DNA of 64,000 nt, taken from Streptomyces sp. DT2A-34 (GTDB lineage Bacteria > Actinomycetota > Actinomycetes > Streptomycetales > Streptomycetaceae). The position numbers were made by a program, and so were the translations under genes. This document shows positions 8,675 to 17,519 of the stretch, in pieces. The stretch's first letter is position 1, and each line of letters starts with the position of its first letter. The notes beneath the pieces are model-generated. The model was not told the DNA's origin. It saw only the letters and a program-made list of their open reading frames with translations, and did not search any database. Where the stretch lies: positions 682,001 to 746,000 of the forward strand of contig NZ_JASTWJ010000001.1 in NCBI RefSeq assembly GCF_030499515.1, read 5' to 3'.

Positions 8675-9571
8675 TCACATTCCCGCCTGCTCGGAGTCGT
8701 CCTCGCCCGCCTCCAGCAGGCCCGCGGCCGCGCCGACGATCCGGGGGTCGGGGGTGCCGACGATCTCCTCGTCCTTGTCGGTGTAGTCGAAGCGGGCCAG
8801 CACACTGCGCATGGCCTCGACGCGGGCCCGCTTCTTGTCGTTGCTCTTCACCACCGTCCAGGGCGCGTGCTCGGTGTCCGTCTCGCGGAACATGGCGACC
8901 TTGGCGGCGGTGTAGTCCTCCCAGCGGTCCAGCGAAGCCAGGTCCATGGGGCTGAGCTTCCACTGCCGTACGGGGTCGACCTGGCGGATGGTGAACCGGG
9001 TGCGCTGCTCGCCCTGGGAGACCGAGAACCAGAACTTGATCAGGTCGACGCCGTCGTCCACCAGCATCCGCTCGAAGGCGGGCGCCTGCCGCATGAAGCG
9101 CCGGTACTCGTCGTCCGTGCAGAAGCCCATCACGCGCTCCACACCGGCCCGGTTGTACCAGGACCGGTCGAACAGGACGATCTCGCCGGCGGTCGGCAGA
9201 TGCTCGACGTACCGCTGGAAGTACCACTGCCCGCGCTCACGCTCGGTCGGCTTCTCCAGCGCCACGACCCGGGCGCCGCGCGGGTTGAGGTGCTCCGTGA
9301 AGCGCTTGATGGTGCCGCCCTTGCCGGCCGCGTCCCGCCCTTCGAAGACGATGACGAGACGGCGGCCGGTCTCCTTGATCCAGCTCTGCAGCTTCAGCAG
9401 TTCGATCTGCTGCAGTCGCTTGTGCCACTCGTACTCCGGGCGCTCCATGCGCTGCTGGTACGGGTAGTTCTCGCGCCAGGTGTCCACCGGGCTGCCGTCC
9501 GGCCGGATCAGTACGGGGTCGTCCTGGTCGGTGTAGTCGACGCGCAGCCCTGACAGCAGTTCGGTGTCCAT
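8675..9571 (-). CDS. ppk2: Polyphosphate kinase 2 (PPK2)
   Basis: A 298-aa PPK2 that uses polyphosphate to phosphorylate nucleotides, or runs the reverse reaction. The Walker A motif GRDAAGKGG lies near residue 75. The lid and Walker B region contains PTERERGQWYFQRYVEHLP and FDRSWYNRAGVERVMGF, all typical of single-domain class I enzymes. ATG 9571 gives the usual N-terminus; the ribosome-binding site is weak. The C-terminal 20 residues are acidic and variable. It follows the pectate lyase gene on the same strand, but the 53-bp gap holds its own palindrome. Confidence 0.93.
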   Translation of the reverse strand: MDTELLSGLRVDYTDQDDPVLIRPDGSPVDTWRENYPYQQRMERPEYEWHKRLQQIELLKLQSWIKETGRRLVIVFEGRDAAGKGGTIKRFTEHLNPRGARVVALEKPTERERGQWYFQRYVEHLPTAGEIVLFDRSWYNRAGVERVMGFCTDDEYRRFMRQAPAFERMLVDDGVDLIKFWFSVSQGEQRTRFTIRQVDPVRQWKLSPMDLASLDRWEDYTAAKVAMFRETDTEHAPWTVVKSNDKKRARVEAMRSVLARFDYTDKDEEIVGTPDPRIVGAAAGLLEAGEDDSEQAGM

Positions 9572-9583
9572 ACACACCCATGG

Positions 9584-9595
9584 AAGCGAGCGCTT
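9584..9595. promoter_or_regulatory. LacI-type palindrome AAGCG-AG-CGCTT upstream of ppk2
   Basis: AAGCG-AG-CGCTT is a perfect inverted repeat with extra near-symmetry outside (GGAAGCG/CGCTTTC). It resembles the AAGCGCTT-type operators bound by sugar-responsive LacI-family repressors. It lies 13 bp before the ppk2 start and after the pectate lyase stop. A related AAGCGCTT core sits upstream of the GH115 gene at 19437. The regulator is not in the window. Confidence 0.35.
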
Positions 9596-9624
9596 TCGTA
9601 CGGTCGGCGAACCCCAGGCAAAGA

Positions 9625-10661
9625 TCACGTATAGGTGATGTCCGACGAGCTGTACCGGCAGTGCGTGCCGTCCGGGCCGCTGCCGGCCCCGCTGGGCTCG
9701 GCACCGGAGTCGTTGCCCTGGAAGCGGGCGCAGACGGTGATGTCCCGGCCGCCGTCGCCGACGATCCGCAGGCCCGAAAGGGTCGCCGTGTCGCCGTAGT
9801 TGGTGTTGATTCCGGCGATGGCGTTGCCGGGCCGGTCGCCTTCACGTTCCTGATGACGACATGCCGTGGGTACTGCGTGTCGCAGTTGCCGCACGAGCGG
9901 TACAGCTTGCCGAAGTCCTCGACCTGGAAGTTCTCGATGGTCAGGGTTCCGGCGCCGTTGTGCTGGAAGACCTTGTCGTCCGCCTTGCGCGCGCCGCCGC
10001 CGATCACGAGGTACGTCGCCGACGCCGACGTGCCCTTGAAGGTCGCCGCGTCCTCGCCCACGTCCTGCCACCACACGTTCCGCAGGGTGCAGCTGCCCAG
10101 GCAGTGCACGCCGTCGGCGGCCGGGGAGCCCAGGATCACGTTCTGCAGAATGGCTCCGTCGGCGAGTTCGAAGAGCGGTCCCTGGTCCTCGTCCTGGCCA
10201 TCGCTGCCGAGGGCTCCGGAGCCGTGGAAGCGCTTGAGGCCGCCGTCGTAGCTGCCGGAGACCTCGATGGTGGTGGTCACCGGCTTGTCGGCGGTGGGGG
10301 CGGGCCAGACGGCGAGGCGAGTGCCGGTCGACCGTGCCGGGGTGGCGGACGGCGAGGGTTGGGGGCTCTTGCGCGGGGAGGCGGAGGGGGACGGTGAGGG
10401 TGAGGCCTTCGAGGGTGACGGGGACGCCGAAGCGGATTTCGTGGGCGACGACGGCGAGGCGCTCAGCACGGCTGGTGTCCGGCTCGTGCCGTCGGCCCTG
10501 TCGTCCTCGCCGGGCCCGGAGGTGAACGAGGCCAGAAGTACACCGGCGGTGACGGCCACGGCTACGACGGCCGTCGTGGCGGCTCCGATCAGCAGGTGAC
10601 GGCGGTGGCTGTTGCCCGGTCTCTTGCGGTGCGATCCTCGGGTCGTTGCTCTCGTGCTCAT
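9625..10661 (-). pseudogene. Secreted pectate lyase (PL3-like), single-base frameshift
   Basis: An exported pectate lyase cleaving polygalacturonate by beta-elimination. Residues 1-50 give an Arg-rich start and one membrane segment (signal anchor), followed by a long Ser/Pro/Lys linker and then the catalytic beta-helix. Catalytic-region runs include EVSGSYDGGLKRFHG, CTLRNVWWQDVGEDAATFKG and FGKLYRSCGNCDTQYPRHVV. The frame breaks near 9827-9832: reading continues correctly (GNAIAGINTNYGDTATLSG to CRYSSSDITYT) only if one G is added after KATGP. The 3' part is still well conserved, so this is either a very recent mutation or a sequence error. ATG 10661 has an upstream GAGAG. Confidence 0.82.
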
Positions 10662-10760
10662 GTGGTGGCTCTCGTTCGTCGTTCGGGGTGGCCAGGAGGC
10701 CCCTCGACCGGTCAGTCGCCACCGGGCGCGCAGAGGTTGCCGGTCAGTTTTCCGACGAGG

Positions 10761-11228
10761 TCACCGCGGTTCGGCCTCCACGAGCCGGGCCAGGTTCGCG
10801 AGCGACATGCGCATGCCCGTCTCGTTGTCCTTCGGCGGCACGGCGTCGGGGACTCCCTCGTGGACGACGAGGACGTCCGTGCCGCCGCCGTCCGCGTCGG
10901 TGAGGGTGGTGGTCATCCTCATCGTGCCGCGCAGCGCGGGGTCGTCGGTCTCGAACTCGACCTCCTCGACGACCTGTTCGTCCGGCACGATTTTCACGAA
11001 GCGGCCGTGATAGGTGTCGGTGTGCGCGTCCGACTTGCCCGTGCCGGTCGGCAGGTCGTACGTGAGGGACACGCGGAACGCCCCGCCTTCCCGGCCGTCG
11101 AACTCGTGCACATGCCCGGTCATACCGTCCGGCACCCGCCAGTCGGCGACTGCCTGCCCGTCCAGCAGAGCCCGGTACACGGCCGCGCGTGAGGCGTTGA
11201 CGTGCCGGGAGACCCGCGTCGCGTACAT
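10761..11228 (-). CDS. SRPBCC-family (AHSA1-like) protein
   Basis: A 155-aa START/AHSA1-like protein with a helix-grip fold expected to bind a hydrophobic ligand. The run VNASRAAVYRALLDGQAVADWRVPDGM is the typical beginning and a final amphipathic helix (MRMSLANLARLVEAE) closes the fold. These proteins are often stress-related or help in chemical turnover, but no substrate can be assigned. ATG 11228 is used. It is monocistronic, about 100 bp from the pectate lyase start. Confidence 0.82.
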   Translation of the reverse strand: MYATRVSRHVNASRAAVYRALLDGQAVADWRVPDGMTGHVHEFDGREGGAFRVSLTYDLPTGTGKSDAHTDTYHGRFVKIVPDEQVVEEVEFETDDPALRGTMRMTTTLTDADGGGTDVLVVHEGVPDAVPPKDNETGMRMSLANLARLVEAEPR

Positions 11229-11311
11229 GGCCTCACGATAGTGGCGGGGGTACGGAACGGCAGCCGGACGGACCCGGACACCACGCAGGCCCGGCCCACG
11301 CCCGCCTCAGG

Positions 11312-11387
11312 GGGACTCCCACTCCTGGACGAGGAGACGCGGGAGCTGTTCCTGCACGGCAACGCCCGCCGCGTCTTCGCCCTCTGA
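11312..11387 (+). pseudogene. Short 3' remnant of an amidohydrolase-like gene
   Basis: The last 24 codons before TGA 11385-11387 read like the C-terminus of metal-dependent amidohydrolases (EETRELFLHGNARRVFAL, compare the usual ILHGNAxRVFGL ending). Upstream the frame becomes unstructured and runs into the antisense of the SRPBCC gene. I read it as the tail of a deleted gene. It is too short for a firm assignment. Confidence 0.35.
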
Positions 11388-11417
11388 CGCCCGCCCCTCT
11401 GACACCCACCCTGGGAC

Positions 11418-12746
11418 TCAGCGCACCAGACAGGGCCGCTTCGCGTCGAAGGTCCAGCCGTCGATCAGGTACCGCATCCCGACGGCGTCGTCCCGGCCCG
11501 ACAGCGCCTTCTCCTCGTACAGTTGCCGCGCCGCCAGGAGCCGGTCCCTGTCCAGCCGGACGCCCAGTCCGGGCGTGTCCGGCACGGCGACCTCGCCGCC
11601 GGTGATCCTGGGCGGCTCGACGGTGAGCCGTTCCCGTCCCTCCTGCCAGATCCAGTGTGTGTCCAGGGCGTTGTACTCGCCGGGGGCGGCCGCTCCGCAG
11701 TGCGCCATCATCGCCAGGGAGATGTCGAAGTGGTTGTTGGAGTGGCATCCCCAGGTCAGCCCCATGGCGTTGCACAGCTGGGCGACGCGCACCGAGCCCT
11801 GCATGGTCCAGAAGTGCGGGTCGGCGAGCGGGATGGAGACCGACTGCAGGGCCAGGGCGTGGGCCAGTTGTCGCCAGTCGGTGGCGATCATGTTGGTCGC
11901 CGTGGGCAGCCCGGTGGCCCGGCGGAACTCCGCGAGGATCTCGCGGCCCGAGTAGCCGCCCTCCGCCCCGCAGGGATCCTCGGCGTAGGCGAGCGTGCCG
12001 ACGAGGGGCCGGCACAGTTCGACGGCCTCGCGCAGGGACCAGGCGCCGTTGGGGTCGAGGGTGATCCGTGCCTCGGGGAAGCGCTCCTTGAGGGCGGTGA
12101 CGGCCTTGACCTCCTCCGCGCCCGGCAGGACGCCGCCCTTGAGCTTGAAGTCACGGAAGCCGTAGTGGTCGTAGGTGGCCTCGGCCTGCCGGACGATCGC
12201 CTCCGGGGTCAGGGCCTCCTCGTGCCGGACGCGGTACCACTCGACGTTCGCGTCGGGATCGCGGACGTAGTCCAGGTCGGTCCGGTCCGGGTCGCCGACG
12301 TAGAAGAGGTAGCCGAGGACCCGTACGGCGTCGCGCTGCTTGCCGTCGCCCAGCAGGGCGGCGACCGGGACCTCCAGGTGCTGCCCCAGCAGGTCGAGGA
12401 GCGCCGACTCGACGGCGGTGACCGCGTGCACCGTCGTCCGCAGGTCGAAGGTCTGGGCGCCGCGGCCGCCCGCGTCACGATCGGCGAAGGTCGCCTCGAT
12501 CGCGCGCAGGACGCGCTTGTAGTCGCCCACGCGCGCGCCGACGACGAGGGATTCGGCGTCGCGCAGGGTCCGGGTGATCTTCTCCCCGCCGGGCACCTCA
12601 CCGAGGCCCGTGCGTCCTTCGGAGTCCTCGATGACGACGACGTTGCGGGTGAAGTACGGGGCGTGCGCGCCGGAGAGGTTGAGGAGCATGGAGTCGTGGC
12701 CGGCGACCGGATGGACGGCGAACTTCGTGACGACGGGTTGGCTCAT
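11418..12746 (-). CDS. gudD: Glucarate dehydratase
   Basis: A 442-aa enolase-superfamily enzyme converting D-glucarate to 5-keto-4-deoxyglucarate. The N-terminal capping domain is followed by the barrel with the KLKGG lysine pair near 205, metal ligands in LDPNGAW and YAEDPCG, TNMIATD, and the His-containing [14 protein letters not shown] near 340. Length matches GudD (about 440-450). It lies 66 bp downstream of the GntP permease on the same strand, so the two form a glucarate uptake and catabolism unit. Later steps (aldolase and kinase or dehydratase) are not encoded here. Confidence 0.93.
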   Translation of the reverse strand: MSQPVVTKFAVHPVAGHDSMLLNLSGAHAPYFTRNVVVIEDSEGRTGLGEVPGGEKITRTLRDAESLVVGARVGDYKRVLRAIEATFADRDAGGRGAQTFDLRTTVHAVTAVESALLDLLGQHLEVPVAALLGDGKQRDAVRVLGYLFYVGDPDRTDLDYVRDPDANVEWYRVRHEEALTPEAIVRQAEATYDHYGFRDFKLKGGVLPGAEEVKAVTALKERFPEARITLDPNGAWSLREAVELCRPLVGTLAYAEDPCGAEGGYSGREILAEFRRATGLPTATNMIATDWRQLAHALALQSVSIPLADPHFWTMQGSVRVAQLCNAMGLTWGCHSNNHFDISLAMMAHCGAAAPGEYNALDTHWIWQEGRERLTVEPPRITGGEVAVPDTPGLGVRLDRDRLLAARQLYEEKALSGRDDAVGMRYLIDGWTFDAKRPCLVR

Positions 12747-12812
12747 TGCGGGGCCGGTGCCCTTCTCGTGAGTGACGACGGGGTGGGGAGGGGTGAGGAG
12801 GGGCGGAGAGGG

Positions 12813-14150
12813 TCAGATGTTCAGGGCGTCCAGGACTTGTTCCAGCACCAGTACGCCACCCAGACCGAGGATCGCCAGCACGGTCGTGTACGTCGTGCGC
12901 GCCTTGATCGCGTCCAGGACGGACAGGTTGAAGTACTCCTTGAACATCCAGAATCCCGGGTCGTTGACATGGGAGAAAGCGATCGAGCCGCAGGACACGG
13001 CGAGGACCATCACCTCGGGGTGGACGCCGCTGCCCGCGAGCAGGGGCAGCGCCACGCCGGAGGCGGTGACGACGGCGACGGTCGCGGAGCCGAGGGCCAC
13101 GCGGAGGATGGCGGCGATCAGCCAGGCGAGGAGGATCGGGGAGATGGGCCAGCCGTCGGTGGCGTCCTTGATGTAGTCGGATATCCCGCCCTCGACGAGG
13201 ACGTTCTTGAAAGCACCGCCCGCGCCGATGACGAGCAGGATCATCGCCATCGCCTGGGCGGCCTCCTTGCACGAGGCGCTGACCTCGGCGAGGCTGCGGC
13301 CGATGCGCGGGCCGAGCGCCCAGACGGCGACGAGCAGGGTCAGCAGCAGGGCGATCGGCGCGGAGCCGATGAACGCGACGAAGTGCAGGACGCCGCTGTC
13401 CCCGGAGGCGGCCAGGTCGGTCACGGCGGCCCCGGCGATGAGGACGACGGGCAGCAGGGCGATGGACAGCGACCAGCCCAGGCCGGGCAGCTCGTCGTCG
13501 TCGAAGACCCGCTCGCTCACCAGGCCCTTGGGGATGGCGGGGTTCATCGCCCGGACGAAGGGCAGGCGCGGCCACAGCAGGGCGACGAGCGCGCCGGCCG
13601 GGACGGCGATGAACAGGCCGTAGAACAGGGTGAGTCCGACGGAGGCCTGGAAGGTGGCGGCCACCGCGGTGGGGCCGGGGTGGGGCGGCAGGAAGCTGTG
13701 CATGGTGGACAGGGCGATCGACATGGGCAGCCCCACCCACAGCAGGTTCGAGCGGGTGACCCGGACGAGGGTGAAGGCGATCGGCACGATGATCACGAAG
13801 GCCACCTCGTAGAACATCGTCACGCCGATGAGCATGGCCGTCAGCACCATGGCCACCTGCACCCAGCGCGGCCCGCACAGGTCGAGGAGCCGGCCGGCTA
13901 TCCGCTGGGCGGCTCCGGAGTCCCCCATCACCCGGCCGACCATGGCACCGAGCCCAATGGTGAGCATGGTGTCGCCGATCTGGTCGCCGATGCCCTCGGC
14001 GAGGACGTCCGGGATCTTCTCCGGCCCGATCCCCTGCACCAGGCCGACGCCCACGGCCACCAGGAGCAGGGCGGCGAAACCGTTCAGCCTGAGCTTGGTC
14101 ATCAGCACGAGCAGGACCAGAACACTGATCCCGACCACCACGAGCGGCAT
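12813..14150 (-). CDS. GntP-family gluconate/glucarate permease
   Basis: A 445-aa inner-membrane proton symporter of the GntP family with about 12-14 hydrophobic segments. Recognisable family runs are GLGAMVGRVMGDSGAAQRIA, FLPPHPGPTAVAATF and SHVNDPGFWMFKEYF. The co-transcribed gudD suggests glucarate or galactarate rather than gluconate as substrate. ATG 14150 is preceded by AAAGGAGA. The 5' untranslated region carries a small hairpin (14185-14199) and the strong palindrome at 14201-14231. Confidence 0.9.
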   Translation of the reverse strand: MPLVVVGISVLVLLVLMTKLRLNGFAALLLVAVGVGLVQGIGPEKIPDVLAEGIGDQIGDTMLTIGLGAMVGRVMGDSGAAQRIAGRLLDLCGPRWVQVAMVLTAMLIGVTMFYEVAFVIIVPIAFTLVRVTRSNLLWVGLPMSIALSTMHSFLPPHPGPTAVAATFQASVGLTLFYGLFIAVPAGALVALLWPRLPFVRAMNPAIPKGLVSERVFDDDELPGLGWSLSIALLPVVLIAGAAVTDLAASGDSGVLHFVAFIGSAPIALLLTLLVAVWALGPRIGRSLAEVSASCKEAAQAMAMILLVIGAGGAFKNVLVEGGISDYIKDATDGWPISPILLAWLIAAILRVALGSATVAVVTASGVALPLLAGSGVHPEVMVLAVSCGSIAFSHVNDPGFWMFKEYFNLSVLDAIKARTTYTTVLAILGLGGVLVLEQVLDALNI

Positions 14151-14200
14151 GTTGCGGTTCTCCTTTGAACGTCGGCCGCGTTCACCCCGACGAACGGGGT

Positions 14201-14231
14201 CCTCATATAAAGACGTCGTCTACATATGAGG
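14201..14231. promoter_or_regulatory. 31-bp palindromic operator of the glucarate operon
   Basis: The sequence is symmetric about 14216 with 13 of 15 base pairs matching. The outer arms are CCTCATAT (14201-14208) and ATATGAGG (14224-14231), and the inner core is AGACG-T-CGTCT. It lies 51 bp upstream of the permease ATG, where promoter elements should be. GntR- or IclR-type repressors of sugar-acid genes use sites of this style. No matching regulator gene is adjacent, so it would act in trans. Confidence 0.65.
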
Positions 14232-14334
14232 ACGGAGATTATGTTCGTGGCTGGCCAGCGGTCAATGGGTCTGCGGCGCCGGATTCGCGGGCCCGCACAC
14301 GCGCCGGTCCACAAGGGCGGGCGCTCGCGCCGAC

Positions 14335-14775
14335 CTACGAGGCCTGCCAGCCGCTCCAGCGGACAACGGTGATCACGACCGCCGGGCCCGCCGGGGGCCG
14401 TTGCCGGTACTGGGGGTACTTCCGCCGCAACAGGCCGACGGCGACGGCGTACTCGTCGCGTGTCCTCTCGTCGGACGCGTCGGGCAGCAGGGTCCGGGCG
14501 TCGCCGTCGGCCCGGACCCACCACAGGCGGTCCCAGTCCTCGTCGTACTCGTCCACGAGCAGGCTGACCGCCGGGTGCGCGGCGATGTCGCGCAGCCGCC
14601 CGAGCCGCTCGGAGCGCTTCGGCTTGCGGTCGACGGCGGTGACGATCCTTTCGCCGCGCCGGGCGAACACCACGGGCACCAGGTGCGGGCGCCCCAGCGG
14701 GTCGACCGTCGCCAGTCGCGCGACCCGGGCAGCGGCGAACCGGCGGCGCGCCTCGTCCTCCTCCATGTCCTGCAC
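14335..14775 (-). CDS. PPOX-class F420/FMN-dependent oxidoreductase
   Basis: A 146-aa split-barrel protein of the pyridoxamine-oxidase-like class. Recognisable runs are RVARLATVDPLGRPHLVPV, KPKRSERLGRLRDIAAHP and a C-terminal PPAGPAVVITVVRWSGW. It looks like the Rv0121-type subgroup, which is thought to use F420. GTG 14775 is preferred to ATG 14766 because GAAGGAG lies 6 bp before it. The cofactor and substrate remain inferred. Confidence 0.83.
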   Translation of the reverse strand: MQDMEEDEARRRFAAARVARLATVDPLGRPHLVPVVFARRGERIVTAVDRKPKRSERLGRLRDIAAHPAVSLLVDEYDEDWDRLWWVRADGDARTLLPDASDERTRDEYAVAVGLLRRKYPQYRQRPPAGPAVVITVVRWSGWQAS

Positions 14776-14911
14776 TGTCCGCTCCTTCGGCCTCAGCGGT
14801 ACGGGTGCCCCCACGCGGGTACCCCTATCGGCGTACGGATCGACGTACGGCCCCCTCGCGGGAGACGACCTCCTGGGCCTGGCCTGCCGAGCGGATCAGA
14901 GGTGAGTGCAC

Positions 14912-15367
14912 ATGGTCGGCGACACCGACGACGACATCCAGACCCGGCGGCACGGTGCCGGCGGCCACCGGGCGGTGCCGCACACGGCCGACATCCGCGT
15001 CGAGGCGTGGGCCGTGAGCCGGGAGCGCTGTCTGGTCGAGGCCGCGCTGGGCATGGTGGAGTGCTTCGCGGACGTCACGGCGGTACGGCCCACCTCGGTG
15101 GAGCGGGTACGGTTCGAAGAGGACAGCGACGAGGGCCTGCTGACGGCGCTCCTCGACGAGGTCGTCTTCCGCCTCGACGTGGACGGCCGCGTGCCCGTCG
15201 ACCTGGAGGCCGACACCACGGACGGCGACCTCGACGTGCGCCTCGCGCTCGTCGAACTGACGGACGTGGAGGTCACCGGAGCCACCCCGAAGGGCATCTC
15301 CTGGCACGGGCTGCGTATCGGGCCGGACCCCTACGGGTGGTCGTGCGCGGTGACTGTGGACGTGTGA
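14912..15367 (+). CDS. Archease-family protein
   Basis: A 151-aa archease, the small metal-binding partner that helps the RNA ligase RtcB to be guanylylated and to turn over. Family features include HTADIRVEAWA with the conserved His-Thr-Ala-Asp near residue 25 and a closing Asp near the C-terminus (VTVDV). Length is normal (about 140-155). ATG 14912 follows GAGGTGA at 6 bp. The RtcB gene lies directly downstream on the opposite strand, which supports the pairing although they are not in one operon. Confidence 0.88.
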   Translation: MVGDTDDDIQTRRHGAGGHRAVPHTADIRVEAWAVSRERCLVEAALGMVECFADVTAVRPTSVERVRFEEDSDEGLLTALLDEVVFRLDVDGRVPVDLEADTTDGDLDVRLALVELTDVEVTGATPKGISWHGLRIGPDPYGWSCAVTVDV

Positions 15368-15420
15368 GGCCGTGGCTGTGGACGTGTGAGGCTGGTGGCT
15401 GGGGACGTGTGATGCTTGCG
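15352..15420 (+). repeat. Three tandem 23-bp repeats copied from the archease 3' end
   Basis: Units at 15352-15374, 15375-15397 and 15398-15420 share the core TGGACGTGTGA (third copy: one mismatch, GGGGACGTGTGATG). The first unit includes the archease stop codon, so the last codons and the stop were copied twice downstream by slippage. No known function. Confidence 0.75.
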
Positions 15421-15480
15421 GGTCCGCAGCAGCCGCAAGGCCATACGGCCCCGTACGACGGCCCGCCGCACCCTTCGCCC

Positions 15481-16893
15481 TCAACCCTTCACCACCCCCA
15501 GCGGCACCAGTCGAGCCACCGTCCGGCACAGCCGTGCCCCTTCGCTCGCGGCCACCACCTCGCTCACGTCCTTGTACGCCTCGGGCGTCTCCTCCGCGAG
15601 GCCGCGCAGCGACCGCGGGCGTACCGCTATGCCGGCCGACTCCAGCCGGGCCCGCAGTTCACGGCCGCCCACCGCGCGGGCGGCCTGGTGGCGGCTGAGG
15701 ACGCGGCCTGCGCCGTGGCAGGTGGAGGAGAACGCGTCTCCGCCTGTCACGCCGACCAGGACGTACGAGGCGGTGCCCATCGTGCCCGGGATCAGCACCG
15801 GCTGGCCGACCTCGCGCAGGTCGTCCGGCAGGTCCGGATGGCCGGGCGGGAAGGCGCGGGTGGCGCCCTTGCGGTGAACACAGAGAGTGCGGCGTGTTCC
15901 GGCCACCGGGTGGGACTCGATCTTGGCGAGGTTGTGGGAGACGTCGTACACCAGGGACAGCCGGATGCCCGCGGCGTGGCGGAAGACCTCGCGAGCCGCG
16001 TCGGACAGCAACTGGCGGTTGGCGCGGCCGTAGTTGGCGGCTGCGGCCATCGCGCCGAGGTACCTCTGCCCCTCCGGCGACTCGACCGGCGTGCAGGCCA
16101 GTTGACGGTCGGGGACCTTGATGCCGTAGCGGGTCATCGCGCGGTCCATCAGCCGGACGTGATCGGTGCAGATCTGGTGGCCGAGGCCCCGGGAGCCGCA
16201 GTGGATCATCACGCACACCTGGCCGACGGCGATCCCGAACGCGGCGGCGGCCGTCTCGTCGTACACCTCGTCGACGCGCTGCACCTCGAGGAAGTGGTTG
16301 GCGGAACCGAGGCTCCCGACCTGCCCGAGCCCGCGCTCTCGCGCCCGCGCGCTCACCTGGTCCACGTCGGCGTCGGCGACCGCCCCGCCGTCCTCGCAGC
16401 GCGTCAGGTCGCGACCCTCGCCGTGCCCCTCCCCCACGGCGTACCGGGAGCCGCCCCGCAGGATTCGCTCCAGTTGGCCGGGGCCGGTCAGGTGCCACAC
16501 CCCGCCGGGCCCGGCGCCGCGCGGGATGGCGCGGTCCAGGCCGTCCATCACCTCGGGCAGCGCGGACCCGAGCCCCTTCTGGTCGGTGTCGGCGGCGAGC
16601 AGCCGTACGCCGCAGGAGATGTCGAAGCCGACCCCGCCGGGCGAGACGACCCCGCCTTCGGCCACGTCGGTCGCCGCGACGCCGCCGATGGGGAAGCCGT
16701 AGCCCCAGTGGATGTCGGGCATGGCGTACGACGCGCGGACGATGCCCGGCAGCGTGGCCACGTTGACCACCTGCTCCAGTGACTTCTTGGCGTCGTTCAG
16801 CAGTTTCCGGGACGCGAACACCACGCCCGGCACCCGCATGGGGCCGTGCGGGTCGATGCGGAAGCGGTGGGGAGCTTCCTGGATCAGTTCCAT
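15481..16893 (-). CDS. rtcB: RNA-splicing ligase RtcB
   Basis: A 470-aa RNA ligase joining 2',3'-cyclic-phosphate or 3'-phosphate ends to 5'-OH ends with GTP and Mn2+. The metal-binding Cys lies in FDISCGVR near residue 93. Further metal and active-site runs are [21 protein letters not shown] and [10 protein letters not shown], and HRKGATRAF and STCHGAGR carry the GMP-linked His region. ATG 16893 gives the usual N-terminus; the open frame upstream is not coding. It converges with archease. Confidence 0.95.
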   Translation of the reverse strand: MELIQEAPHRFRIDPHGPMRVPGVVFASRKLLNDAKKSLEQVVNVATLPGIVRASYAMPDIHWGYGFPIGGVAATDVAEGGVVSPGGVGFDISCGVRLLAADTDQKGLGSALPEVMDGLDRAIPRGAGPGGVWHLTGPGQLERILRGGSRYAVGEGHGEGRDLTRCEDGGAVADADVDQVSARARERGLGQVGSLGSANHFLEVQRVDEVYDETAAAAFGIAVGQVCVMIHCGSRGLGHQICTDHVRLMDRAMTRYGIKVPDRQLACTPVESPEGQRYLGAMAAAANYGRANRQLLSDAAREVFRHAAGIRLSLVYDVSHNLAKIESHPVAGTRRTLCVHRKGATRAFPPGHPDLPDDLREVGQPVLIPGTMGTASYVLVGVTGGDAFSSTCHGAGRVLSRHQAARAVGGRELRARLESAGIAVRPRSLRGLAEETPEAYKDVSEVVAASEGARLCRTVARLVPLGVVKG

Positions 16894-17519
16894 GGCAGCC
16901 TCCCGCACTTCGCTCGGCGGTCTCCCGCGCCCGGCATCGCAGGTGCGGGGTACCCCCGTGGGGGGCTCCCTATCGCGGCGGGCGCGCTGGGGAGATCGGG
17001 GGTGCGTGCCGGGGGTGGGGGAGGCGGTGACGTGCGGGTCCAGGCGGCGGGGAGGTGCGGGTCCATGGGGCCGGGGACGTGCGGGTCCCACGGGTCCGGG
17101 GGCCTGCGGGTACAGGCGTCCGGGGACCTGCGGGTCCCACGCGTTCGGCGACCGACGGGCCCCACGCGGCCGGTCGGCAGCCCGGAAGGTCCGGCGAGAC
17201 GCCCGCCCCCGGCACCCTGGCGACGCAGGAGAGGAAACGCTGGAGGATCTCCGCGACCATGCCCACGCCGGGCCGGACGACTGGCTGCGCGATGGCCGAC
17301 GGCCGACGGCCCGCACAGCGCCCTCGCGCCCGAGGCACCCTCGCCGCGCACCACCCGCAACACCCCGCGCCGAGATCCACGACCTGCACGACGTGCTCGG
17401 CACCGCCGAGCGCCCCCAGCCGCAGGGCCCTCGGCGCCCGCCCCGCCCTCGCACCCGACGCCGCCACCGACACCACCACCGCAATCCCGACCCCGCCCCC
17501 GACCTCGTACCGTTGAGAC
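16894..17519. other. 626-bp gene-free gap between rtcB and the CapA-type gene
   Basis: No credible gene. The part nearest rtcB should hold its promoter. The middle contains a 24-bp minisatellite (17029-17150). The remainder up to 17519 is very C/G-biased with no good start and ribosome-binding site, apart from the start of the next gene. It may be the remains of an older gene. Confidence 0.6.
17029..17150 (+). repeat. Minisatellite: about five 24-bp degenerate tandem units
   Basis: Units start at 17029, 17052, 17076, 17101 and 17125, with consensus GACGTGCGGGTCC plus a variable 10-12 bp ending in CCGGG. Unit length varies from 23 to 26 bp. There are no spacers, so this is not CRISPR. Replication slippage is the likely origin. 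Confidence 0.7.

Noticed and set aside
17029..17150. CRISPR array
   Set aside because: Repeats are contiguous and degenerate, without unique spacers, and no cas gene is present.
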